A stretch of DNA of 36,140 nucleotides, from NCBI GenBank assembly GCA_050013075.1, contig JBEKFZ010000040.1:1-36140 (forward strand), given 5' to 3'. This document shows positions 23,752 through 31,275 of the stretch, one piece after another. The stretch comes from JBEKIK01 sp050013075 (GTDB lineage Bacteria; Planctomycetota; Planctomycetia; Pirellulales; Thermoguttaceae). Every line of letters starts with the position of its first letter. The stretch's first letter is position 1. Under the pieces are notes generated by a model. That model searched no databases. It was given only the letters and a program-made list of their open reading frames with translations, and was not told where the DNA came from. The translations under genes and the position numbers were made by a program.

Positions 23752-23797
23752 CCAAATTCCTATAACCTATATCCTATTTCCTATAACCTATACCCCA
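23752..23797 (+). repeat. Degenerate short tandem array (CCTATAACCTAT words)
   Basis: Near-copies ctataac, ctatatc, ctatttc, ctataac, ctatacc. It ends four bases before the leuC ATG, leaving no ribosome binding site. Confidence 0.8.
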
Positions 23798-23801
23798 ATA
23801 T

Positions 23802-25217
23802 ATGACCCAATCCGCCAAACCCCGGACGATGTTCGAAAAAATCTGGGACAACCATGTAGTCCATGCCGAGCCGGGGAAACAAACGATTCTATACATCGAC
23901 CTGCAACTGGTCCACGAGGTGACCAGTCCCCAGGCGTTCGAAAGTCTGCGCTTGGCGGGGCGTAAAGTACGGCGGCCGGAGCGGACCATCGCCACCGCCG
24001 ATCACAACGTGCCCACCACCGATCGCTCTTTGCCCATTGTCGATCGGATTTCAAAACAGCAAATCGATACCCTGCGGGCGAATTGCCTGGAGTTTGGCAT
24101 CCGTTTTTATGATCTTAACGACAAATACCAGGGCATTGTGCACGTGATCGGACCGGAGTTGGGCTACACTCAGCCGGGCATGACCATCGTATGCGGCGAC
24201 AGCCACACCGCCACTCACGGCGCGCTTGGGGCCTTGGCGTTTGGGATCGGCACCAGCGAAGTCGAGCACGTGCTGGCCACTCAAACCCTACTGCAGCACA
24301 AGCCCAAGACGATGGAAATCCGCGTTGACGGCCGCTTGCCCTTCGGCGTGACCGCCAAGGATATTATTCTCTACATTATCGGCCGCATTTCAGCCGGCGG
24401 AGGGACGGGCTATTGCATCGAATACACCGGCGAGGCGATTCGCGCCTTGACAATGGAAGAGCGAATGACCGTCTGCAACATGACGATCGAGGCCGGGGCC
24501 AGGGCAGGGCTGATCGCGCCCGATCAAACCACTTTCAATTATCTACGCGGCCGGCGGTTCGCACCCAAGGATTTCGAAGCGGCCGTGGCGCGATGGGAGA
24601 AATTGCCCGGCGATCCCGAGGCAAAGTTCGATCGCCTGGAAACCTTCCTCGCGGGCGACATTCAACCGCAGGTAACCTGGGGAACCAATCCCGGACAAGT
24701 GACCGACATCGGCGGCAGGGTCCCCGATCCGGCCAATTTCGCCGATCCGACCGAACAAAAAGGCGTGGCCAAGGCCCTGGAATACATGGGACTAAAACCC
24801 GGCACGCCGATCACCGCGATCAAAGTCGATCAGGTGTTTATCGGTTCGTGCACCAACGGCCGGCTGGAAGACCTGCGCGCGGCTGCGGCCGTGGTCCGCG
24901 GGCATAAAGTCGCCGCCGGCGTAAAGGCCCTGGTCGTGCCGGGCAGCGGCCTGGTAAAAAAACAGGCCGAGGCCGAGGGACTGCACAATATTTTTAAACA
25001 GGCGGGCCTGGAGTGGCGCGAGGCCGGATGCAGCATGTGCCTGGCAATGAATCCGGACAAGCTCGAGCCGGGCGAGCGCTCGGCATCGACCAGCAATCGC
25101 AATTTCGAAGGCCGGCAAGGCAAGGGCGGACGCACGCACCTGGTTTCGCCCGCCATGGCCGCCGCCGCCGCCGTGGCCGGACACTTCGTTGACATCCGTG
25201 AATGGAATTATAAGTAA
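23802..25217 (+). CDS. leuC: 3-isopropylmalate dehydratase large subunit
   Basis: A 471-residue aconitase-family protein. With LeuD it isomerises 2- to 3-isopropylmalate in leucine synthesis. The [4Fe-4S] ligands are Cys350 (IGSCTNGR), Cys410 and Cys413 (GCSMCLAMNPD), as in LeuC proteins. Other signatures: TMFEKIWDNHVV, CGDSHTATHGA, SASTSNRNFEGRQG. Followed by leuD after 119 bp of AT-rich spacer. No leuA or leuB in the window. Confidence 0.97.
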   Translation: MTQSAKPRTMFEKIWDNHVVHAEPGKQTILYIDLQLVHEVTSPQAFESLRLAGRKVRRPERTIATADHNVPTTDRSLPIVDRISKQQIDTLRANCLEFGIRFYDLNDKYQGIVHVIGPELGYTQPGMTIVCGDSHTATHGALGALAFGIGTSEVEHVLATQTLLQHKPKTMEIRVDGRLPFGVTAKDIILYIIGRISAGGGTGYCIEYTGEAIRALTMEERMTVCNMTIEAGARAGLIAPDQTTFNYLRGRRFAPKDFEAAVARWEKLPGDPEAKFDRLETFLAGDIQPQVTWGTNPGQVTDIGGRVPDPANFADPTEQKGVAKALEYMGLKPGTPITAIKVDQVFIGSCTNGRLEDLRAAAAVVRGHKVAAGVKALVVPGSGLVKKQAEAEGLHNIFKQAGLEWREAGCSMCLAMNPDKLEPGERSASTSNRNFEGRQGKGGRTHLVSPAMAAAAAVAGHFVDIREWNYK

Positions 25218-25221
25218 AATA

Positions 25222-25300
25222 TTATTGCAAATTGAACGAGGCTCGGAAAACTGTGTGTAGCTCAATTTGCAATTTGAAATCTGGCAATTATCGATTTGCA
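25222..25300 (+). repeat. AT-rich spacer with repeated ATTTGCAAT words
   Basis: Between leuC and leuD: attgcaaattg, aatttgcaatttg and gatttgcaat recur on both strands, giving weak hairpins. Probably another word-array variant. Confidence 0.45.
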
Positions 25301-25336
25301 ATAAATAAAACTCTTTAACCTTAGATAACAAAATTT

Positions 25337-25930
25337 ATGCGTTCCTTCACCATCCATACCGGCTTGCTTGTTCCGCTCGACCGTGCAAACGTCGATACCG
25401 ATCAGATCATTCCCAAGCAATTTCTCAAGCGCATCGAGCGGACGGGCTTTGGGAAATTCTTGTTTTTCGATTGGCGCTATTTGGACGACGGAGCGGACAA
25501 TCCCGATTTTATCCTCAACCTGCCGGAGTATCGCGGGGCGAGCGTTTTGCTTGCCCGGCGGAATTTCGGCTGCGGATCGAGCCGCGAGCACGCCCCTTGG
25601 GCATTGGAGGATTACGGTTTTCGCGCGATCGTGGCCCCCAGTTTCGCCGACATCTTTTACAACAATTGCTTCAAGAACGGCTTATTGCCCATCCGGCTCG
25701 ACGAGGCCGTAGTCGAAGATCTTTTCCGCCGCGCAGCCTCACACCCGGGCTACAAACTCACAGTCGATCTGGAAAAGCTCGAAATCCGCGACGAATTCGG
25801 CCTGAAATTAAACTTCGAGGTGGACGATTTCCGCCGCCACTGCCTGCTTGGCGGCCTGGACGACATCGGCCTGACGCTAAAGCACGAAAAAGAAATCGAC
25901 TCGTATGAAAAAGCCCACGGCATTGTCTGA
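25337..25930 (+). CDS. leuD: 3-isopropylmalate dehydratase small subunit
   Basis: A 197-residue protein of normal length. It forms the swivelling domain completing the isopropylmalate isomerase active site with LeuC. Motifs: VDTDQIIPKQFLKRIERTGFGKFLFFDWRY, LLARRNFGCGSSREHAPWAL and APSFADIFYNNCFKNGLLPI. In operon order after leuC. The next gene on the strand starts 36 bp on and belongs to a toxin-antitoxin pair. Confidence 0.96.
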   Translation: MRSFTIHTGLLVPLDRANVDTDQIIPKQFLKRIERTGFGKFLFFDWRYLDDGADNPDFILNLPEYRGASVLLARRNFGCGSSREHAPWALEDYGFRAIVAPSFADIFYNNCFKNGLLPIRLDEAVVEDLFRRAASHPGYKLTVDLEKLEIRDEFGLKLNFEVDDFRRHCLLGGLDDIGLTLKHEKEIDSYEKAHGIV

Positions 25931-25965
25931 TTTTAGTGATATAATTTATGTATGAGGACATTGCC

Positions 25966-26280
25966 ATGCAGACGGTAATTACACTTCCCAAGGCACATTT
26001 GGAGGCATTCTGCCGCAAATGGAAAATCACGGAGCTATCGCTTTTCGGATCGGTGCTTCGCGAGGATTTCAGCCCCGAAAGCGACGTGGACGTTCTTGTT
26101 GCTTTTGATGAAAGCGCCGATTGGGGCCTTTTTGAACATTCCAGAATGGAAGAAGAACTTTCACAACTGCTGGGCAAAAAGGTGGATCTGGTCAGCCGTC
26201 GCGGCTTGGAAAACAGTCGGAATTGGATCCGTAAAAGAGAAATCCTGGGCAATCGGGAGCGAATTTATGCCGACCGATGA
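25966..26280 (+). CDS. mntA: MntA-type antitoxin nucleotidyltransferase
   Basis: A 104-residue minimal nucleotidyltransferase. ATG 25966 is preferred because GAGGA (25954-25958) sits seven bases upstream; ATG 25948 is an alternative. Catalytic G28-S29-x10-D40-V-D42 (FGSVLREDFSPESDVDVLV) is intact and the third acid is in KKVDLVSRRG. Known MntA enzymes poly-adenylylate the Tyr of the HepT RX4HXY motif to switch the toxin off. The stop overlaps the start of the next gene by 14 bases, the typical coupled arrangement. Confidence 0.9.
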   Translation: MQTVITLPKAHLEAFCRKWKITELSLFGSVLREDFSPESDVDVLVAFDESADWGLFEHSRMEEELSQLLGKKVDLVSRRGLENSRNWIRKREILGNRERIYADR

Positions 26281-26608
26281 AGCCACGCTTTTGGATATTA
26301 TGAATGCCGCTCGACTTGCCAAAGAATTCATCAGGGACATGGATAAAGACTCCTTCATGCTCGATTTGAAAACTCAATCAGCGGCAATACATCAATGCCT
26401 GATTTTGGGCGAGGCTGTTAAAAGGCTTTCCGAGACTTTCCGTGATTTACATTCTGAATTGCCTTGGGGAATGATGGCAAAAATGCGGGATATTTTAATC
26501 CATCATTATGACAGCGTTGACTTGGATCAACTATGGCATACTTTGGAGAATGACATTCCGCAAGTTATAAAAGCTATCAAACCATTAATTCCTCGACCAT
26601 GCGATTAA
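26267..26608 (+). CDS. hepT: HepT-type HEPN ribonuclease toxin
   Basis: A 113-residue helical protein that starts at ATG 26267 inside the end of mntA. The HEPN catalytic motif R74-x4-H79-x-Y81 (MRDILIHHYD) is complete, including the Tyr that MntA modifies. HepT is a tRNA- or mRNA-cutting dimer. With the upstream gene it makes a full MntA-HepT module inserted between leuD and bioB. The activity is family knowledge. Confidence 0.88.
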   Translation: MPTDEATLLDIMNAARLAKEFIRDMDKDSFMLDLKTQSAAIHQCLILGEAVKRLSETFRDLHSELPWGMMAKMRDILIHHYDSVDLDQLWHTLENDIPQVIKAIKPLIPRPCD

Positions 26609-26690
26609 TTGATTCTTGATTGCGGTAATCCTGGCCGGTATTGTAGTGGTCGAGGACGTATGTCAACTATCGCCTTTTTGCATGATATAA

Positions 26691-26830
26691 GGATACGGCC
26701 AGCGCCGGGGACCACCGGAAGGCCGCGGACCAGGATTTGTCCCGACTTTTGGGCAAGGCAAGGGCAATCGCGCCCAATGCTTTGGCCAAGGCGGCGGACA
26801 AGACCGGCAGTTTAGAGAGGGAAAGGGGAG
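26691..26830 (+). pseudogene. Remnant of a Gly-rich (EF-hand-type) protein tail
   Basis: The frame beginning at 26691, just after a TAA, reads GYGQRRGPPEGRGPGF and then PTFGQGKG, QCFGQGGGQDRQF. This matches the style of the tail of the EF-hand protein at 11387-12508 (GQxGRxGFGPxG words). It has no start or signal peptide and runs into bioB. Probably the 3' end of a deleted relative; the similarity is by eye. Confidence 0.4.
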
Positions 26831-26853
26831 GAGAAAATCGGGAAAATTAGGCA

Positions 26854-27873
26854 ATGCTCGGCTACCCGCTGAAACTCGACGAATCTTTCCATAGCGATCG
26901 CGCTAACTGGGATGATCTTGCGGATCGTGCCCTTGACGGCCATTTGCCTAGTATTGACCAGGGCTTGGCCGTGCTTTGCGCCCCCGACGAGGAATTACTC
27001 GATCTCCTGGCGGCGGCATACCGAGTGCGATATCGCTATTTCGGCAATCGGGTGCACCTGAACTTTCTCATCAACGCCAAGAGCGGTCACTGCGGCGAGG
27101 ATTGCGGTTATTGTTCGCAATCGCGAGTCTCCTCGGCCGAGATCCCGCGATATAATCTCGTCGATGCGGAAAAACTCCTTGACGGGGCGCGGATCGCCGC
27201 CGAACTTCGGGCGAAAACTTATTGCATCGTAATCTCCGGACGCTCTCCGAGCGACCGGGAACTTGAAACAATTGCCGCTACCGTGCCGCGGATCAAAGCC
27301 CAATACGGCCTGGCGATTTGCGCATCCGTGGGACTGCTGTCGGCCCAGCAGGCGGCGCTGCTTAAGGCCGGTGGCGTGGATCGGGTGAATCACAACCTCA
27401 ATACCAGCCGGCGATTCTATCCACAAATCTGCTCTACCCACACTTATCAACAGCGATTGGACACGCTCGATGCGGTCCGCCGCGCGGGTCTGGAGATATG
27501 CTCGGGCGGGATCGTGGGCATGGGCGAGGAGGACGCCGACGTGGTGGAATTGGCCCTGGAACTCGGCCGTCTACAAGTCGAGGCGGTACCGATCAATTTT
27601 TTGCAGCCCATCGAAGGCACGCCGCTTGCCGGCACGTGGCGATTGAATCCCCGATACTGCCTGAAAGTCCTGGCCCTGTTCCGTTTGGCCAATCCAAAAT
27701 GCGAACTCCGCATCGCCGGGGGGCGGGAAATGCATCTTGGCCCGCTGCAACCCCTGGGCCTATTTCCGGCCAATTCGATTTTCGCGGGCGATTATCTTAC
27801 GACCCAAGGCCAAGCCCCGGAGGAGGATTTGAAGATGATTGAAGCACTCGGTTTTGACGCCGTTGCCGAGTAA
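26854..27873 (+). CDS. bioB: Biotin synthase
   Basis: A 339-residue radical-SAM enzyme inserting sulfur into dethiobiotin. The radical-SAM cysteines are Cys80, Cys84 and Cys87 (CGEDCGYCSQS). VNHNLNTSRRFYPQICSTHTY, CSGGIVGMGE and the late FAGDYLTTQGQ, ending the barrel and auxiliary-cluster region, are all recognisable. No other bio gene is adjacent. Shine-Dalgarno-like purines (gggaaaattagg) lie just upstream. The stop is followed at five bases by a GTAAAGCCGCGACC palindrome. Confidence 0.96.
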   Translation: MLGYPLKLDESFHSDRANWDDLADRALDGHLPSIDQGLAVLCAPDEELLDLLAAAYRVRYRYFGNRVHLNFLINAKSGHCGEDCGYCSQSRVSSAEIPRYNLVDAEKLLDGARIAAELRAKTYCIVISGRSPSDRELETIAATVPRIKAQYGLAICASVGLLSAQQAALLKAGGVDRVNHNLNTSRRFYPQICSTHTYQQRLDTLDAVRRAGLEICSGGIVGMGEEDADVVELALELGRLQVEAVPINFLQPIEGTPLAGTWRLNPRYCLKVLALFRLANPKCELRIAGGREMHLGPLQPLGLFPANSIFAGDYLTTQGQAPEEDLKMIEALGFDAVAE

Positions 27874-27877
27874 AACT

Positions 27878-27902
27878 GTAAAGCCGCGACCAGTGGTCGC
27901 GG
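27878..27902. repeat. Palindrome GTAAAG + CCGCGACC-AGT-GGTCGCGG
   Basis: Perfect 8-base arms (27884-27902) preceded by GTAAAG, the same head as the element at 16633-16706 behind flhA. Position right after bioB suggests a transcript-end hairpin. Confidence 0.75.
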
Positions 27903-27947
27903 ATAAAACGTTTATTGATTCTCAGAAAAAGAATCTCACATGAAAAG

Positions 27948-28012
27948 TCAGAACCGGGGCGTGTCACCCCGGTAATTCCGGGCCGACACGGCCCGGCTCT
28001 GAGGCGAAAACA
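27948..28012 (+). repeat. Nested hairpins upstream of ECF sigma factor gene
   Basis: ACCGGGG-CGTGTCA-CCCCGGT is followed by CCGGGCC-GACA-CGGCCCGG, both inside an outer TCAGA/TCTGA pair. It is a strongly structured non-coding stretch. Confidence 0.6.
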
Positions 28013-28041
28013 CGATATTCATTACCTGAGACTCAATAGCC

Positions 28042-28071
28042 CCGGTACTTGTGCCGGGCGGCGTTTTTTTG
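28042..28071 (+). terminator. Hairpin with T7 run after bioB region
   Basis: Arms cccggtac / gtgccggg (one mismatch) around TT, then cggcg and seven T. It could stop transcripts from bioB before the sigma factor gene, and belongs to the GGCAC..GTGCC palindrome family. Confidence 0.5.
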
Positions 28072-28109
28072 TATGACGGATTTCAAATCCGTCCGACGTA
28101 TTAAATATC

Positions 28110-28727
28110 ATGGCCGATTCCAAACGCACCAAGGTTTCCGAGTTGATCGCGCAGGCCCGGCAGGGCAACGACGAGTGCCGGGATCGGCTGTTTGCCCTTT
28201 GCCGGTCGTATTTGGGGTTCGTCGCCCGATCGCAGGTGGAAACGTGGCTTCGGCGCAAGGTCGATGCTTCGGATTTGGTCCAGGAAACGATGCTCGAGGC
28301 ATATCGCGATTTCGGGCGTTTTCAAGGCGGGACCGAGCAGGAATGGCTGGCCTGGCTGAAGCGGATTCTGGCCCACAACGCCGCCGATTTCGTCCGCCGT
28401 TACCGAGGGACCGCCAAGCGCGAGGCCGGCCGGGAAATCGCCTTTTGCGATCCGAACGACAGCCTTGCCCGGGGCGCGCCCGAACCCGCCGCCCAGCAGC
28501 CCACGCCCAGCCAGGAGTTTATGCAAATCGACGCCGAACTCCGCATGACCGCCGCCTTGGCCGAACTGCCAGAGGATTATCAAGAGGTGATCGTGCTTAG
28601 GAACCTTCAGCGCCTGCCCTTCAACGAAGTAGCCCAACGGATGAACCGCTCCCGCCCCGCCGTGCAAATGCTCTGGATGCGGGCGATTAAAAAGCTGCAA
28701 GAGGTGATGGGGGAGAGTGAAGAGTGA
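28110..28727 (+). CDS. ECF RNA polymerase sigma factor (kinase-linked, planctomycete type)
   Basis: A 205-residue sigma factor. Region 2: RDRLFALCRSYLGFVARSQVETWLRRKVDASDLVQETMLEAYRDFGRFQGGTEQEWLAWLKRILAHNAADFVRRY. Region 4: LAELPEDYQEVIVLRNLQRLPFNEVAQRMNRSRPAVQMLWMRAIKKLQEVMGE. The following kinase gene starts 17 bp later on the same strand. This ECF-plus-serine/threonine-kinase pairing is common in Planctomycetes, where phosphorylation may control the factor. That control is inferred for this pair. Confidence 0.92.
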   Translation: MADSKRTKVSELIAQARQGNDECRDRLFALCRSYLGFVARSQVETWLRRKVDASDLVQETMLEAYRDFGRFQGGTEQEWLAWLKRILAHNAADFVRRYRGTAKREAGREIAFCDPNDSLARGAPEPAAQQPTPSQEFMQIDAELRMTAALAELPEDYQEVIVLRNLQRLPFNEVAQRMNRSRPAVQMLWMRAIKKLQEVMGESEE

Positions 28728-28744
28728 AAAGTACGGAATAATAA

Positions 28745-30472
28745 ATGATGGACAATGAAGAACATAGTTTTCAGATATTAAGTGCATATCTCGCCCGGTT
28801 GCAGGCGGGGGAGCGGCCGGATCGGAGGGCGATTTTGCGCGAGCATCCGGAATTGGCATCGACGCTGGAGTGCTTGGAGGTATTGGAAAAACTGGGGCCT
28901 AAGCCGGAGGATATCTCGCCCGATGGGCTTCCTTACGGCAAAGACGTTCTGCCGGCGGTGGGCGAATTGCCCCGGGCATTCGGCAATTATCAACTTCTAT
29001 CGGAAATCGGGCGCGGGGGCATGGGCGTGGTGTATAAGGCCAGGCAGGAAGACCTGGACCGGGTAGTGGCGGTGAAGATGATCCTTTCCAGCCATCTTGC
29101 CTCGGCCGAGCAGGTGCGGCGGTTCCAGGCCGAGGCCCGGGCGGCCGCCAAACTGCGGCACTCGCACATCGTGCCGATCCACGAGGTGGGCCAGTGCAAC
29201 GGCCAGGATTATTTTACAATGGAGTACATCGAGGGCCAAAGCCTTGCACAGAGCATTGCCCAGGGAGAGAAAACGGGGACGCAGCTAGTTTGTGCAAAGC
29301 ACCCTCCGGGCCGTTCCGGCAAACTAGCTGCGTCCCCGTTTTCTCCCATAGATATCCCAACGGCCGTGCGGATTGTTGGCGCGATTGCCAGGGCGGTGGA
29401 ATATCTGCACCGGCAGGGCATTGTACACCGCGATCTAAAGCCGTCGAACATTTTATTGGATGCCCAAGGCGAACCGTATCTGACGGATTTCGGGTTGGCC
29501 AAGATGTTCCAGCCGGACGTGCAGCCTACTGCCACGGGCGTGATTGCCGGCACGCCGGCCTACATGGCCCCGGAGCAGGCCGCCGGGCGCGGCCGGGAGG
29601 TCGGACCAGGCGCGGACGTTTACAGCCTGGGCGCGATTCTGTACGAATTGCTTACCGGGGTGCCGCCGTTCCTTGAGGAAAACCCTCTGGACACGCTGTT
29701 GAACGTCTTGAGCGTCGATCCGATGCTGCCGCGGCGCTTGAATCCCAAAATCCCCCGCGAGTTGGAACTGATCTGCCTGACGTGTCTACGGAAAACGCCG
29801 GGCGAACGCTATGCCTCGGCCGAGGCCCTGGCCGACGACCTGGACCGTTTCGCCCGGGGCGAACCGATCAAGGTGCGCCCGCCGCACTTGGGTCAGCGAT
29901 TTTTGGGCTGGACGCGGCGGCAACCGGCGCTGGCTTCGCGCCTGGGAGGGCTGGCACTGTTCTACGCGATCGATTGGATAAATTATCTGCGGGGAGCGAT
30001 AAATGCCGATTTTCACATTAAAATATCGATCGTACTGGCGGTTTGGGTAATCGGGTCGATAATCTTTCAACGCTTGGTGGAAAGCCGGCGCTGGTCGATG
30101 GCGGCCCCTTTTATCTGGGGCACGCTGGACTCGATTCTTTTCCTGATCGTACTTTTGATCGGCGACGGGGTAGCCAGCGCGCTTATCGTGGGTTATATGC
30201 TGCTGATCGTGGCGTCAGGTTTATGGTTCCGCGTGCGATTCGTGTTTTATATGGCCGTTTTATCGCTTTTATCGTACGGCGTATTGGTAGTGGATTATTA
30301 TTATATTTGGCGTCCCTGGCTGGAACCGAAGAAGTGGAATGTGCCCGATTTGAATTTCGACCGGCACGTGATTTTCGCGGTTTCGCTGGCCATCTCGGCG
30401 TTGATAGTGGCGTATCTGGTCGAGCGGGTGCGGATTCTCAGCAGTTTTTACGGCCAAAAGAACAGGAATTAG
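28745..30472 (+). CDS. Membrane serine/threonine protein kinase with palindrome insertion
   Basis: 575 residues. An N-terminal segment (1-80, LARLQAGERPDRRAILREHPELAS) is usual in planctomycete ECF-linked kinases. The kinase domain covers about 83-370: glycine loop GRGGMG (89-94), Lys111 (VAVKM), H228-R-D230 LKPSN, D248-F-G, and GTPAYMAPEQ. The second half (about 395-565) has about six membrane helices, so the kinase is bound to the membrane by its C-terminus and lacks a recognisable extracellular sensor. Residues about 173-202 (GEKTGTQLVCAKHPPGRSGKLAASPF) are encoded by a perfect palindrome and interrupt the domain after the hinge; related kinases run straight from IAQG to the AVRIV helix. 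Whether it remains active is unknown. Confidence 0.9.
   Translation: MMDNEEHSFQILSAYLARLQAGERPDRRAILREHPELASTLECLEVLEKLGPKPEDISPDGLPYGKDVLPAVGELPRAFGNYQLLSEIGRGGMGVVYKARQEDLDRVVAVKMILSSHLASAEQVRRFQAEARAAAKLRHSHIVPIHEVGQCNGQDYFTMEYIEGQSLAQSIAQGEKTGTQLVCAKHPPGRSGKLAASPFSPIDIPTAVRIVGAIARAVEYLHRQGIVHRDLKPSNILLDAQGEPYLTDFGLAKMFQPDVQPTATGVIAGTPAYMAPEQAAGRGREVGPGADVYSLGAILYELLTGVPPFLEENPLDTLLNVLSVDPMLPRRLNPKIPRELELICLTCLRKTPGERYASAEALADDLDRFARGEPIKVRPPHLGQRFLGWTRRQPALASRLGGLALFYAIDWINYLRGAINADFHIKISIVLAVWVIGSIIFQRLVESRRWSMAAPFIWGTLDSILFLIVLLIGDGVASALIVGYMLLIVASGLWFRVRFVFYMAVLSLLSYGVLVVDYYYIWRPWLEPKKWNVPDLNFDRHVIFAVSLAISALIVAYLVERVRILSSFYGQKNRN
29267..29345 (+). repeat. Perfect palindromic element inside the kinase gene
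   Basis: 26-base perfect arms (29267-29292 and 29320-29345) with a 27-nt loop, entirely inside the kinase coding frame, with no stop created. It would add a stable hairpin to the mRNA and about 27 residues to the protein. Confidence 0.92.
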
Positions 30473-30480
30473 GGATAAAC

Positions 30481-30546
30481 GCAGAACTCAGAACTCAGAA
30501 TTCAGAATGCAGAATTCAGAATGCAGAATGCAGAACTGTGAATTGT
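30481..30546 (+). repeat. Degenerate short tandem array (CAGAACTCAGAATG words)
   Basis: Near-copies of a 7-8 nt word: cagaact, cagaact, cagaatt, cagaatg, cagaatt, cagaatg, cagaatg, cagaact. It lies in the convergent gap between kinase and zinc-ribbon genes. Confidence 0.85.
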
Positions 30547-30564
30547 AAACCAAAAACCGCAAAA

Positions 30565-31224
30565 TTAAGTTTTGAAAGAAGATTTCACAGCCGGGTCGCT
30601 TAGAACCACCAGAGCCCAAATGCCGAAGGGCAAGCCTAAAAGGCAGCAGGGCGAGACGCAGGGAATCATGGCGATTATGGATGCGGTCATGGCGAATCCG
30701 TAGTTTTCCAATCCCTTCATTTTTATAGCACCAATAAGGATTGTCAAATACAAGATGATATTGATGCCATTATGTATTATGGCAATCGGGCCAGAGATAA
30801 ACATTTCCGGCATAGCAGGTTGATGCATTGCCGCGGCGGCCACGCCAATGTGCATTATAATTCCCGCAATCCCCAACAGGTGCAAACCAAGCCCCAGCAC
30901 GGCGGTTACGATTAAACACACGGCGGGCGCGGAAACGCGCTGCAACGCATATAAATAGTTGCCTTCAGCACCCGGTCCTGGTCCGTGCCCGGGGGGCGTT
31001 TGATAAGGGGCTTGATAGCCGGCGGAATCGGCCTTCTGCCCAGCGCCGGAGTCAAACGAACCGCCCGCGCCGGAAAGCGGCGCCGGCGAAGGCTGGGCCG
31101 ACGTCTCCTGGGCAGGCACTTGCGTTTGGCCGCCGCATTCGGGACATTGTGCCATACGGCCCGCGGTGTCGTCGCCCGTGCGCAACAGCCGCCCGCATCG
31201 ACTGCAATGGAATTCAATCGGCAT
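30565..31224 (-). CDS. Zinc-ribbon membrane protein of unknown function
   Basis: A 219-residue protein. The N-terminus is a zinc ribbon with Cys7, Cys10, Cys27 and Cys30 (FHCSRCG and QCPECGG). A Pro/Ser/Gly/Gln-rich linker (about 35-90) follows, then four hydrophobic helices (AVCLIVTAVLGLGLHLLGIAGIIMHIG, GINIILYLTILIGAI, YGFAMTASIIAMIPCV, CCLLGLPFGIWALVVLSD). The closing helix resembles DUF4190-like proteins. AGGGGA precedes the start. It is the last gene of a minus-strand row; function unknown. Confidence 0.75.
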   Translation of the reverse strand: MPIEFHCSRCGRLLRTGDDTAGRMAQCPECGGQTQVPAQETSAQPSPAPLSGAGGSFDSGAGQKADSAGYQAPYQTPPGHGPGPGAEGNYLYALQRVSAPAVCLIVTAVLGLGLHLLGIAGIIMHIGVAAAAMHQPAMPEMFISGPIAIIHNGINIILYLTILIGAIKMKGLENYGFAMTASIIAMIPCVSPCCLLGLPFGIWALVVLSDPAVKSSFKT

Positions 31225-31275
31225 CTGATAGTCCCCTAAACAGACCGCGAACTATGATAGTATTCGCCGCTTGGG

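Larger units (their letters stand above)
23414..23801. other. Repeat-filled spacer upstream of leuC
   Basis: A 388-bp space with a GGCTTTAGGCTTTAGG stretch (23418), a decayed MITE copy, a GGCAC-AA-GTGCC palindrome and a word array next to leuC. No gene is seen. Confidence 0.6.
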
